A stretch of 64,000 bases of DNA from positions 372,001 to 436,000 of the forward strand of contig MU839086.1 in assembly GCA_030685235.1 (NCBI GenBank), in the 5' to 3' direction. The first letter of the stretch is position 1, and every line of letters starts with the position of its first letter. The notes under the pieces are model-generated. The model did no database searches and was not told the DNA's origin. It worked only from the letters and a program-made list of their open reading frames with translations. This document shows, piece after piece, positions 11,782-22,800 of this stretch. Origin of the DNA: Copromyces sp. CBS 386.78 (Eukaryota > Ascomycota > Sordariomycetes > Sordariales > Sordariaceae). A program made the position numbers and the translations under genes.

Positions 11782-14700
11782 TAAATTATAAACTAAAATA
11801 AAAATATAAATTAAATACCGTAGTCGGAAATAACAGTATCGGGTAGACTATAAAAAGTATAAATACAATTAATAAAACGGTCCGCCAATTCTTCTACTTC
11901 TATAATAATAGTCGGGATATAATAATACATCTTTATTAAATAATTTATAATAATAATAATATATTTAAATTTCTAGCCCAAATAAAGGCTTTCTAGTAAA
12001 GGGGAAATATAATCGACCAATATATTAATCTATAATACGTAAACCGCTAATATAGGCTTAAAATAACCTACTTTAACTCGTTGTAATACCTTCGTTTTAA
12101 ACCATACTAAATAATTTTTATAATAAGCCCTAACGGCCTCCACTATACTTAACCAATACTAATACTTATTTATCTATACCTATATTTTATCCTTTCCTAA
12201 ATAGCCGGCTATTAATAACAAATAAGCGCGGTAAATCAGTAATAAATAAGTAACAATATTATTAAAGTCGACGAGCACCCTCCCTCTATAATAAACCTTA
12301 CCTCCTATTGTAGAATATTTAACAAAAACGACCTTAAACTTCTTTTTAATATAAGAGCGCTATTTAATATAATTTAAATCCTTCAAATAATTAACAACCT
12401 CCTATATTAAAGTCGATTAATCGTAACTCTTATTAATAATATTATCGGTTAATTTATCCAATTCCTCTAAAGTATCTAAGGACAATAAGAATACTTCTTC
12501 ATTAAAATCAAATTCGTTACCAATTATTAGAACCGATAAGGAGAAGTACCCCTCCTTAAAACGGGCGGGGTTAATAAGTTTACGGTTTCTTACTTTTAAA
12601 TAATAATTATTTATATCTAGAAATATATCTTCTAACTTCCTACTTAATACATTAGAACAGAAATTTTATAACCCTAGCGTATAGAGGATCGAAAAATTAA
12701 ATCGTAATAAGAACTATAACTACTATATATAATAGAATATAAATTACTTATTTATTATAAAGGTCTTCAAATTCTTATAATTTATAATAATATTAAAAGG
12801 TTACTAAGCACCCTCTAATTCTAGGCGCTACTCCTCTAATATTTTAATAATAATAAAGAACTCCTTATTATAAATATTATAATTATATTCCGCTATTAAA
12901 TACTATACTAAAAAGTACGTAACTAAATAGAACTCGCTATTATCCCTATATTAGGAAAAAGTACTTCCAAAAACCTAATTCGAAATATCGGTCTCGACGA
13001 CCGTCTTTTTAAACTAGTCGTAGATCCGTAGGATTAGTCCGCTAATAAACGTAGCCTTTAAAATCTTAAAAGTAGATTATTATATTATAGTCTACAACTA
13101 TTCTACATCCTTTTTTATAAAGTCGTACAATAGTACCGCTATTATTAAAAAAACCTTTAATAAAACGATAATAGAAATTAACAAAACCTAAAAAACTCTA
13201 TAAAAACTTCTTTAACGTAGGGGATTACTAATTTATAATAACCTTAACCTTTACTAAATCCATTTCAATACCGCCGGGTATAATAATTAATCCAAAATAT
13301 TTAATTTTCTTAATATAAAATTCGCACTTATTAATATCAACCTGCAAACTAACCTTCTTCAAGCGGGTAAGAATATTATCTACGTACTTCTAATATTCAT
13401 CTTTATTATCCGAAAAAATAAAGATATTATCTAAATAAACGGTTATATAAACATCTAAAATATCGTACAAAATATTATTAATATAATTTTAGAATATACT
13501 AAATACTCCTTACAAGCCAAATAAATAAATAAATAATTTAAATAGGCCAAAACAAGTAATAAACATTATCAACTATTTATATCCTTCCGCAACGCGAATA
13601 CAATTAAAAATAATAATAATATTTAACTTAATAAAGATCTTTACTTTATAAATAGTATTAAAAATTTCCTTAATTAAAGGGAATGGGTAACAGCTTTTAA
13701 AAATAACATTATTAATCCCCTTATAATCTATACAAATCCTAAAACCTCCGCCTAACTTCTATACTAATAAAATTTAAGAAGCGGCCTCTAATTACGAAGG
13801 ATAAATAAACTTATTATAAAAATTCTTATTAATCTACTTTTTAATTATACTTAATTTATCGGAATTAAACGCCTTTAATTTCGTATAAGGCGCTTATTCT
13901 CCCGGGTAAAATTCAATTTTAAAATCGTAAAAATAGTAGGGGGGTAAAACTATTATATTACGAAATCTAAAAACGTCGAAATAATTCTAATATTATTTAA
14001 AAAACTTCTCTTTAATCTAAATATTAGTTTTAAACGGCTTATCGGCCTTCTCATAAAACTTAGCTACGTCTTCTTCTATAATACTAGCGGCAAATTTAAT
14101 AGCTTTATAACGTTCGAAATCTTCGTCTATATTACCGTTAAAGTAAACGTATTTAACAATCTTTACTATTCGGATAACAATCTTAAATCCTTTACTAACG
14201 CAAACGTCAATTTATAAATAATAACACTTACCTAGCAATTTCTTATATTTAGCGCTATTACCGTCCTAAATCTCTTATTCTATTTTTGAAGTAAAATTTA
14301 CCAAATTATTAAATATATTGTAATCGTAATTATAATCGTATTTAATTCCTATCCCTACCCCTCTATCAATAATACCTTTATCGTTTCTATATTACTCAAA
14401 CTCTAAGGCGCCCCCCTCTACCTTTCTAGCCTAAATTTCCTCTTCCGCCCTAATTTCTTCCAAAATCTTATAAAATTCTACGTACGAAATATAGAATACC
14501 CGTAAATAATACTTCTCGTATAACCAATTAAAACTAGCAGCCGTTATATCCTTAATATTTATAGAATTAACTAATTCATTCGAAAAATACGTTTTACATA
14601 CTATAATATAATAATAAGGGTCGGATCTTCGTTAACCGGCTATAATACAGCAAATAATAAGCTTAGTCCACTTAAGAATTTTAATAATAATATCCGCAAT

Positions 14701-17202
14701 TAGGGTAGGATTTAAGGTATTAAAAGTATTATCTTTAATAATAGCGGGAATAAAATCTATAATTAATATATCCGCAATTAATATATTAAAACTGACTACC
14801 TTGGTTATACCCTATATAATTTTATAATAATACGTATAAATATATTTCTAAACTTTAAACGTATACTATAAAGAAGGCGAAAGGTTAGCGGGAAGGCAAC
14901 GGTCTACGTATTAATTAATAAAAATAACGGTACTATCTAACTATAATATCATAAAATTATAAAACTTTAATTATAATATGCCTAAAATAACGGGGTAATC
15001 GTCGGTTAAATTGTAAGCTAATATAACAATCGTTTTTATATAGTAACCGATCCGCAATTAGACCTTATAATAATAAATAATAAGGTCTTTAAGTATACTA
15101 TTTACTAAATATAAGGCCTTTAATTTAAGGAATTTCAATAGCAAGATAATATAGTAGGTAATAAAATTATAATCGATAAAAGCGAAAGCGGAATATCCGC
15201 TATTAACTAAAGCAATATACTTACTTTATTAATTACGTAATCTATGAATAATTAAAATAGAAAGGAAAATAAAATTATTATTATAATTATCTAAATTTAA
15301 ATTTTTAAATTAAACTACTTCTAAATCTACCAAATTATCTACCTCCTCCTCTATTATCACTATAAACGACGACCTCTCCAAATAATTTAATAGAAAAGTA
15401 ACGCATTTCTTATACTATATTCCGCAAATTAAATAGGAATTAGAATAGGGTGTATAGTAAGAACGACAAATTTACTAATAGCAACAGTATTAACGCAAGC
15501 ACTATTATTATTACTATAGCCGGTCTAGCCTATAATAAGCTTACTACGATTACTATTTTTACTTCCTCTATTACGATAATTATAACAATCGTACTCCCTT
15601 TATTCTTTAAAAATACTAATATTAATACTATTATAATATTTATAAACGTAATAACTAATTTAAATATAACGCTTACAAAGTCCATTCTTTATATAATAAT
15701 CAATAATCGCTTTATCGATTATACGGAATAATTAAACGTTAACGGCGTTTATAGTATCGAAATCTATAGTAGTACCACATTAATTAATAATATATTCAAA
15801 AATAATAATATTACTAATATTAATAATACTATTCTTAAAATAAATATTAATTTTATTATACTAATTATACTCTTTTAAATTAATAGCGAATTTACAATAG
15901 AAGGTAAACTATTTATCGAAATTGTTATAAGTCAAAGTATTTTATTAATAAACAATAATATCGCGGATTTTATTCGTAACCTTTATCTTTAAATAATATA
16001 TTTTTATAGCGTCGTTGAAATTATATTTATTAATAATAATAATAAATTTATCTTCGAAATCGAATTATTTAATACCTTTAAACATTTTAAAGGATTCGAA
16101 GTCCCGGCATACTTCGAAAATAAAATCTATATAACTATACTTCGTACTAAAATATTCGAAAAAGGCCTCCGTACTTACCTACTTCTACTTCGTTGGATTT
16201 ACTTCTTTAATAATAAGTATTACGTAAGGAATTAAAATCTTAAAAATATTATCGCCGAAGTACAAAAAAATTTAAACGAACTTATAACATTTATTTTAAT
16301 CGAACTATTAAGCGTCCTAAAACCAATAAAGCTAAATCTTATCTTTCTAATCCTAGAAAGCTTTAACTCTCTTAATAACAAAAATATCTTCACCGGTATA
16401 AATAGCGGGATCCTTATTAATATAAAACTTAAAAGTAGCTATCTCTTCGTTATTAAAATTAAAAGCGGGGATAGAAGCAATTATAATAATTTTATTGCGA
16501 ACGGCCTTTTTAAAAGCCCTAATCTAAGTCTTAGTAATCTTCTTAAGCCTAATATTAATTTCGTTAACTATAATAAAATTATTATAAAATTATTAAACTT
16601 CCTATTAAAAATTAGCGAACTCCTATTAAAAATTAGTAATAATACTTTCTTAATTAATAATTTACTAATAGGCAACCTCGAAGGAATTTACACGGCGCTA
16701 ACGAATATATTAATTTAAACTAAATCCATATAAATTAATTAAGCAAAAGTAATAATAACGTAGGGAAAAGCAATATATTAAAAAAATTTAGAAGCGATAT
16801 TAAAGACTTCCTCCGTAATTAAATTACTTAAGTACTAGAAAACAACACCATTAAAGGTTTCTATAATATTTTCAAAAGATTATTCGTACTTAAAACTAAC
16901 AATAGCATTAATTATAGAAATAGCAACGTTAAAATTAATAATAGGGGCCGATATTTAAATAAATATAATTATTCTAATTAATACTCATTACTTTATAATA
17001 TAAATAATATTTATTAACTACTTTATAGTAATAAAAAAGAAGTTTATCGTAGTACGACGAAAAAAAATTCTATTATAATACGATAAAGGAAAGGTTTATT
17101 GCAATATAATAAAATTACAAGCTCGTCGGAAATACTTATAATAGCGGCGATAAATTTATTTTAAAGTACACGCGCGTAGTATAATAGTAAAGTACAATTA
17201 AC

Positions 17203-17444
17203 TATTACGGGAGTAATACTATTAGGGGTATAGTTAAATATACGTAATTATACGAAGAAGGAAAGAAAGAGAGGAAGGAAAAGTACGGTCTAAATATAGG
17301 GCAGGCTATACTGTACCTAGATCCAGACCGAGGCCTATTGGTGCGTACGTACGATCCTATTGGCTAATAGCCAATAGACTCGACTAGCTATGCCTAGTCG
17401 TGTACGTAGTACCTAGTGGTGCCATCACAGGTAATCCTGTAATA
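17203..17444 (-). repeat. LTR (5' LTR of the minus-strand inner element)
   Basis: 242 bp, the partner of 9,596-9,837. It keeps more original CA/TG (for example GGTGCCATCACAGGTAATCC) than the left copy. It begins TATTACGGG and ends CCTGTAATA, fitting TG...CA ends with RIP changes. The primer-binding site would lie immediately inside, at 17,202 and below, but no tRNA complement was identified. Confidence 0.9.
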
Positions 17445-17449
17445 TTAAT
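17445..17449. repeat. Target-site duplication TTAAT (right copy)
   Basis: Exact match to 9,591-9,595, confirming insertion of the inner element into the outer one. Confidence 0.85.
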
Positions 17450-19146
17450 AGACTTAATAAAGAGAATATAATTAAAAGAAATTAAAAGGAATTTTAAAAA
17501 AAAATTATTCGTAGAATATTATACTATATAAGGCTAAATGTATTATTACGGTTCGGTTTTCTTTAACTTCGGAAACATTAAAGTTTATTACTAATTAATC
17601 CATTATATTTATAATACGTTAAGAGCGGGGTCCTTAAGGAGGGAGAAGATTTATAGCCTTTTCTTCCAATTTTGTTTTTGGCCGGGAATATATAATACGG
17701 TAAAAATTTATTATAAAACTTATTTAACGTATATAAAGATAAAACTATTACAACACGCGCTATACAGGTTTTTAAAGCTATTACCAATACTTTTCGCTCT
17801 ATAGAAGGATATTTTTATTAATTATATTATACTATTAACGCCCTACGAATACTACGGATAAATATTCTAATATATTACGGTAATTATTAATAGATTAATA
17901 AAAATACAGTATTTTATTCTTACGGTAGGGCTAATTATAAAGGAATTAACAGACCGCTTTATAGAATAGGTCTATAATATTTATAATTTACTTAGTACTA
18001 TTATATTTAATTAGGGTTCCTAATTTATTTTATAATTTTAGAAAATATTATTAATGAAGTTAGAAATTAATTTTATACTTTTCTCCACTTTTTATTTAAT
18101 TATAAACGGGTAGACGGAATCCATTAACGTAGAAATAAAAAGATACTTACGAATATTTATTAATTAGGTATAAACCAATTAAATCGATTAATTATTAATA
18201 GTAGAATTTACTACTAATAATTTAATTTTAAGAACAACGGAAATTTCGCCGTTTTTTATTAATTATAAATTCTATCCCCGGATAACGGTCGAGTCCGCTA
18301 CGCTATACCCCCTAGATATATTAAAAATTTAATAGGATAAATATTTTAAAGTTATTAAGATTATTAACCGGTTTAAAACAATTTTAAACTACATAACAAT
18401 TAAAATAAAAGAAGCATAGAAGCAGTACGAAGATAATATTAATAAAAAGAAATTGGACGCTCCGCAATATAAAATCGGGGATAAAGTCTTATTAAATACG
18501 GAAAATTTCGAAATTGGAAAATTATATATTAAATTAATTCCGTTTTGAGAAAGGCTATTAGAAGTCCTAAAGGTTAGTAACTATATAATTATTCTTCAAT
18601 TCCTAACTAATATAAAGTATAATTAAATATTTTACGTTAGTAAAATAAATTTTTAGGAAGGATATACCGAAGGGGACGTAAGGGCAAATTAGGGGAGGAT
18701 TATAAAATAGACGGATAATAAGAAAGATTTTATCGAATATAATTTTAATAATATAAATAATTATAGAAGGAATTTAAAAAATAAACAATAGAAATACTAC
18801 GTCCTATAAATATTATTATATATATTAAATTAATAGAAATAAACTAACGTTATAATATATTTAGAGGCGGTACGGAAATTCTACGAAAATTATTTAAATA
18901 AATTAGCGCCGTTAAATTAAATCGTTATAGAAAAGCGGCGTAAAATAATAAAAGCGGACTAATAATTAGTAAAAGCGGACTAACCGCTATTAACGGAAGT
19001 AGGAGCGGATTAACTAATATTAATGGGAAATATAGGATATAGAGGATTAAAAAAGTCGCTACGTAGAGTAATAGCGGTTATAAAGGCTTTTATAGGGTAA
19101 ATTAAACGATTAATAAATATTTCGATTATTTTATATATTATTAATT
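17450..19146 (+). mobile_element. Outer chromovirus, 3' segment: integrase and chromodomain relic
   Basis: The plus strand continues the outer element's pol after the insertion. About 17,690-17,760 gives the FWPGIYNTVKIYYKTYLTYI block of the integrase zinc region. About 17,790-18,200 gives the core, with recognisable DYI, NRL-K-YFI and GWTESIN-type blocks. About 18,640-18,980 resembles a chromodomain and C-terminal tail (R-KFYENY-NKLAPLN followed by IVIEKRRKIIKAD). Many stops are present. It is interrupted downstream by a non-RIP element at 19,147-19,559 and then runs to a purine tract near 19,590. Confidence 0.8.
19139..19146. repeat. Target-site duplication TATTAATT (left) of MITE-3
   Basis: Exact 8-bp match to 19,560-19,567 on the other side of the element. 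Confidence 0.85.
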
Positions 19147-19559
19147 GAGAATGTCTTTTCGCACCGTCATAAATGTCTTCCGGCACCGTAATTAAAAAAG
19201 GCTTTTGGAGGTAACTCAGCCAAATTAAGGCCATAGCATATAAAAAGTACATCGGAATTTTTATTTATTTTTCTTGTATAATATGATGTATTAGGCGTAT
19301 TTAAGCGCCCTCTATAGCCCTTAATATACAATAAAAGAAGAAAAAACTATTTATTTACTTTAAAATTAGAATATTTGAATTGAGTCTTTCCTTTAGATAA
19401 ATATATTTATAGCAACTAGACTATAAAATAGAGTAGAAAATTACAAAAATTCTAATATTATTTTTATACTGATAACTTCTTGTTTGGTAAAGTTATATTT
19501 AGTGGTATTTTTGATGACGGTGCCGGAAGACATTTATAACGGTACGAAAAGACATTCTC
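19147..19559. mobile_element. Non-autonomous hAT-like element (MITE-3)
   Basis: 413 bp with inverted termini starting GAGAATGTC. Each end has two tandem copies of a unit like AATGTCTTTTCGCACCGT with a 22-bp period. Perfect 8-bp duplications TATTAATT flank it. The body is not RIP-mutated. Around 19,427-19,451 it carries AAATAGAGTAGAAAATTAC, the reverse complement of a word in the element at 11,368, so the two are related in inverse orientation. The 80-codon minus ORF inside (19,010-19,252) crosses the left terminus and is not a gene. Confidence 0.88.
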
Positions 19560-19586
19560 TATTAATTAGCTATACAGCTTCTTTTA

Positions 19587-19830
19587 ATCTGGGGTAGTAT
19601 TATAAGGTTAACTTTATAACGGTTTAGAATATACAGTTAATAATTATCGGAACTGAAGATTAAATTATAGTTCCGAATATAGTATAAAGCTATTACAACC
19701 TTCGTAGAAGGCTACGATAACTTTATTATTACTATCGCTATATAGGTCGTACCAATTTTATAGTACTTATAAGATTGCTACAGAGCTAATCTCTTAAATT
19801 GGCCTCTATAAAGACCAGTCTGGGAATATA
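19587..19830 (+). repeat. Probable polypurine tract and 3' LTR of the outer chromovirus
   Basis: After the chromodomain relic and MITE-3, the plus strand has CTGGGGTAG followed by TATTATAAGG (about 19,590-19,608). This is the same layout as a purine tract followed by a RIP-changed TG LTR start. RIP-type composition fades between about 19,780 and 19,850, taken as the LTR end. No 5' partner LTR was found, because the outer element is truncated at its 5' end. Confidence 0.4.
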
Positions 19831-22800
19831 CCCTTGAACCTTTCCTCTTGCTCCTTCGTGCAATTACGTATATTCTTACCTACCTTGTGCCTTTGCACTG
19901 TGATAGTTGGCTTCTCTACAAGGATAGAGGTATTTTACGTATGAAGATAAAAGGTTTCCTCGTTTCACAAGCGGTAGAGAAATGCTAAAGGCAATTAGAG
20001 GGATAAATATAAGGCCTCTAAGATGCACGACACTTTGCGACTATATACAAGGTCCCTCATTAACAGACAGGTACTAGCGTACGGTGGCAAAATACTGAAC
20101 GAGACGCGGTCGGTAACGGTACTTCCAAACAAGGTACCGCATACACTCACTCAATTTGATTTTGCTCAAACAGGTCCACATTACCCGATCTGGGTATATA
20201 AGCGAGGCGCCGTGCAGCTAAGCGAGGTTGACAGCCCCTGCCACTTGTTCAACCACGTTTACATTCCCACTTTTTAACGCCCAGAGGTTACAGCCGCTTG
20301 CAGCTGAGCGCCCGCTTTACTATATAAGGCCTAGTCTGAAAACAAGTAAAATCAAATTGAGTAAATGTATACGGTAGGTAAGGTAGGGTGATGTATGGTG
20401 CAGGCATGCTTGCGAGGAATCATGCAAGTCGAGCGGGTGATTTGCAGAACGCCCTAGCTCCCAAAAGATCACAACCTCCCATCTCGTCAACAGGACAGCA
20501 TCTGGAGTATGTATCTGGACGTTATACTACTCGGGATGTACAGGCTTACGTACCTGTAGCGGATCCTGACAAGATGAAGTCACTGCGGACGGGGCAGGGA
20601 GATATTCAAGTGCGAGCTCGATTCACGCTAGTTTGTCGAGTTGTCCCGAGGATATGGAAAGGCTTTGCCCGTGGCTGGGGGATGTGGGCCGCAATGAGAG
20701 CTAAAGACACTTTCCTCATCTACGCCACGCTGATTTCTACAATAATCGGTTTCAGTTCGAATCTTCAAGGGAGTGAAGCCGGACTCTGCCCCGTTTGAGT
20801 TAGAGGTTCAGCTTCAATGGTGCCTTCGTGTCCTGGTACCAAGCTTGGAGAAGGTTCCGCTAGGGTGATTCTGAAATTCCCATGAAATGTTTGAAACTGA
20901 GCCAAGATTGATAGAAGATTAAATTGTTAAGTAGGGCTGGGGATCACGGCCGTGTCTCCGGCACTGGACAAATGGTACAATCAAGGTGTTCTTGTCCATG
21001 GACAGCACTGACGGGACAGCCTAGAGGTAGAGGCTATAACTCGATGAGGTAAAATAGACAGGTGTCGCCGGGATGTTGATTAAGGAAGAAATCATAGGTT
21101 CATTACTAGAACGTGGGTAAGACAAATAGTGATGGTAGCTTGCCTATTACAGTTAGCAGGCCATCGAGTTGTGTGGTAGTTGCAAAAAGGTTGCAAGTTG
21201 AGAGCTCGACAATCGGGGGTGGGGGGGGGGAAACTGCCCCTGTTTTGGGCGGTGGGCTGCGGCCCTGCGCTCGCTGCGGGTAGGAGCGACTCGCAACTGC
21301 CTGCCACGAGCACCGGGCAAAATGCCCACAGTGTGTTTCCTACGTTACTGCAGGGCAGATACCTCCGGCTCCACCCCGGGCCGCAACTGCCCTGAACGGG
21401 AATCAATCCAATTCCCCTGGACATCATCCCCTTTATTTTGTCCAGCATCCGAGCCCCAACGTCCATCCCACGACACCTACTGCGATGTAGGTATAAGCAA
21501 AAGATTGCTACCTACGTTATCCAACTTACTCAGCGGCTGGCAGCGGACTACTTAGGACCCATTATTAATTCATATTAGCTCGGGCAAGAAATTGCATGAT
21601 TGTGTTATCCAGTGGCTCTGTTGCGGTGCAGCCCCAGGTTGTCTCGCCAACATGCCTGCGAGATCGTCTTTGGTCACTAACAAGCGAGAACCGCTACTCC
21701 TTGCGGGTTTAAGCCAGTCTACTTGTAGCGAGGAGCCATCACGATAGGCAGCCATACGTTGAATCGAGATCTGCAGTTTATACATCCTGATACGGCCAAG
21801 CACCAGTGATTGTTGGGGCGCAAGATAGTAGCCGCCCGAGCCCATCATCGGCTTCGTTAACAAGCTGATTATCGACTAGGGTTAACATCCGCACACGGCG
21901 TCTCGACGCTGTTGAGATGTCTTAAGGCCTGAGCTTTAGAGTCACTCGCATATGAGCAACTTGTTAAATCTGATTTTCCTAGGAGAGGACGAGTTCGAGA
22001 GCAGTTGTCACTCAGGGCAGTGACATGTCTACCTTGACTGCGCAATGCACTTCGGGCGCTATGGAGTGCTCATTGAGGGCTGTTGATGGACCCGACCGTT
22101 GAGCTCAGGCCCAGGCATCGAACTGCCTGGTTGTCACGATGAATTTAGAGGACGACTTTCTCGGACATTCACTTCGAGTTGGTTCTGCTCACCATCCTCC
22201 GATTTCAGCATAAGTTTGGCATGCGGCTTTGTTGATAGCCTGGTAGGGTACTCCACGGCTTGACCAGACGCTCTACCCAAAACGGTCCATGGAGTGGATT
22301 TCATTGGGCATTGAATAAGAGCTCAAGGCACTGATGGTGTTCCTGGGTACCTATCTAAGTCTTACCCGCATGCTTCAGAATATAGAAAGCAGGTCTCGTC
22401 ACCTTCCTCCTTAATTGCTGCTACAAGGTCGGTCGACGCGGGTGTTATAAGAATTTGCCAGAAATAGGATAGGCATACTATTGAAGGAGTCAGATATTAG
22501 ATATCTAAACTTTTTATTCCCGAAATTGTGAATGTTGTCAGTTGTCTGACCACATAAGTTATGCGGATAGGTTTGTACTCTATGGTACCATGCGCTAATG
22601 GGAGTGTATTTGGATGCAGAATCGTCCTTGGAATTCACATAAGTTCGTATTTCGTGATGTTCTTCAGTATATTTTTTTTTTCTTTAAAAAAGATGAACGG
22701 ACAGGAGGAACATACAAAACTCGATACCCAATCCGTTTCACTAACAGAAGATTGGGTTAAGCTAGGTGACCTGTCATTCGAAGACTTTCTTGCGAACGTA

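Larger units (their letters stand above)
9596..17444 (-). mobile_element. Inner Ty3/gypsy retrotransposon, full length, RIP-mutated, nested in the outer element
   Basis: Two 242-bp direct repeats (9,596-9,837 and 17,203-17,444) bound 7,849 bp. Minus orientation is shown by the polypurine tract next to the left LTR (minus-strand AGGGAGGTAG at 9,847-9,838) and by the pol reading direction. On the minus strand a reverse transcriptase lies at about 13,930-13,120, with a KLGGGFRICIDYKGINN block and catalytic YLDN-IFIFS at about 13,440-13,412. RNase H follows, and then an integrase from about 12,290 downward with a recognisable zinc-binding end and core start. The region 16,900-14,800 should hold gag and protease but is too decayed to delimit. 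Stop codons throughout make it inactive. A non-RIP element sits in the integrase region at 11,368-11,781. Confidence 0.9.

Noticed and set aside
11604..11801. 65-codon ORF in MITE-2
   Set aside because: It runs through the terminal repeat and target duplication, so it cannot be an element gene.
15450..15731. 93-codon plus-strand ORF in the inner retroelement
   Set aside because: Ile/Thr/Asn-rich frame typical of RIP-mutated DNA and antisense to the element.
20751..20762. GTTCGAATC word like a tRNA B box
   Set aside because: No A box or cloverleaf can be built around it.
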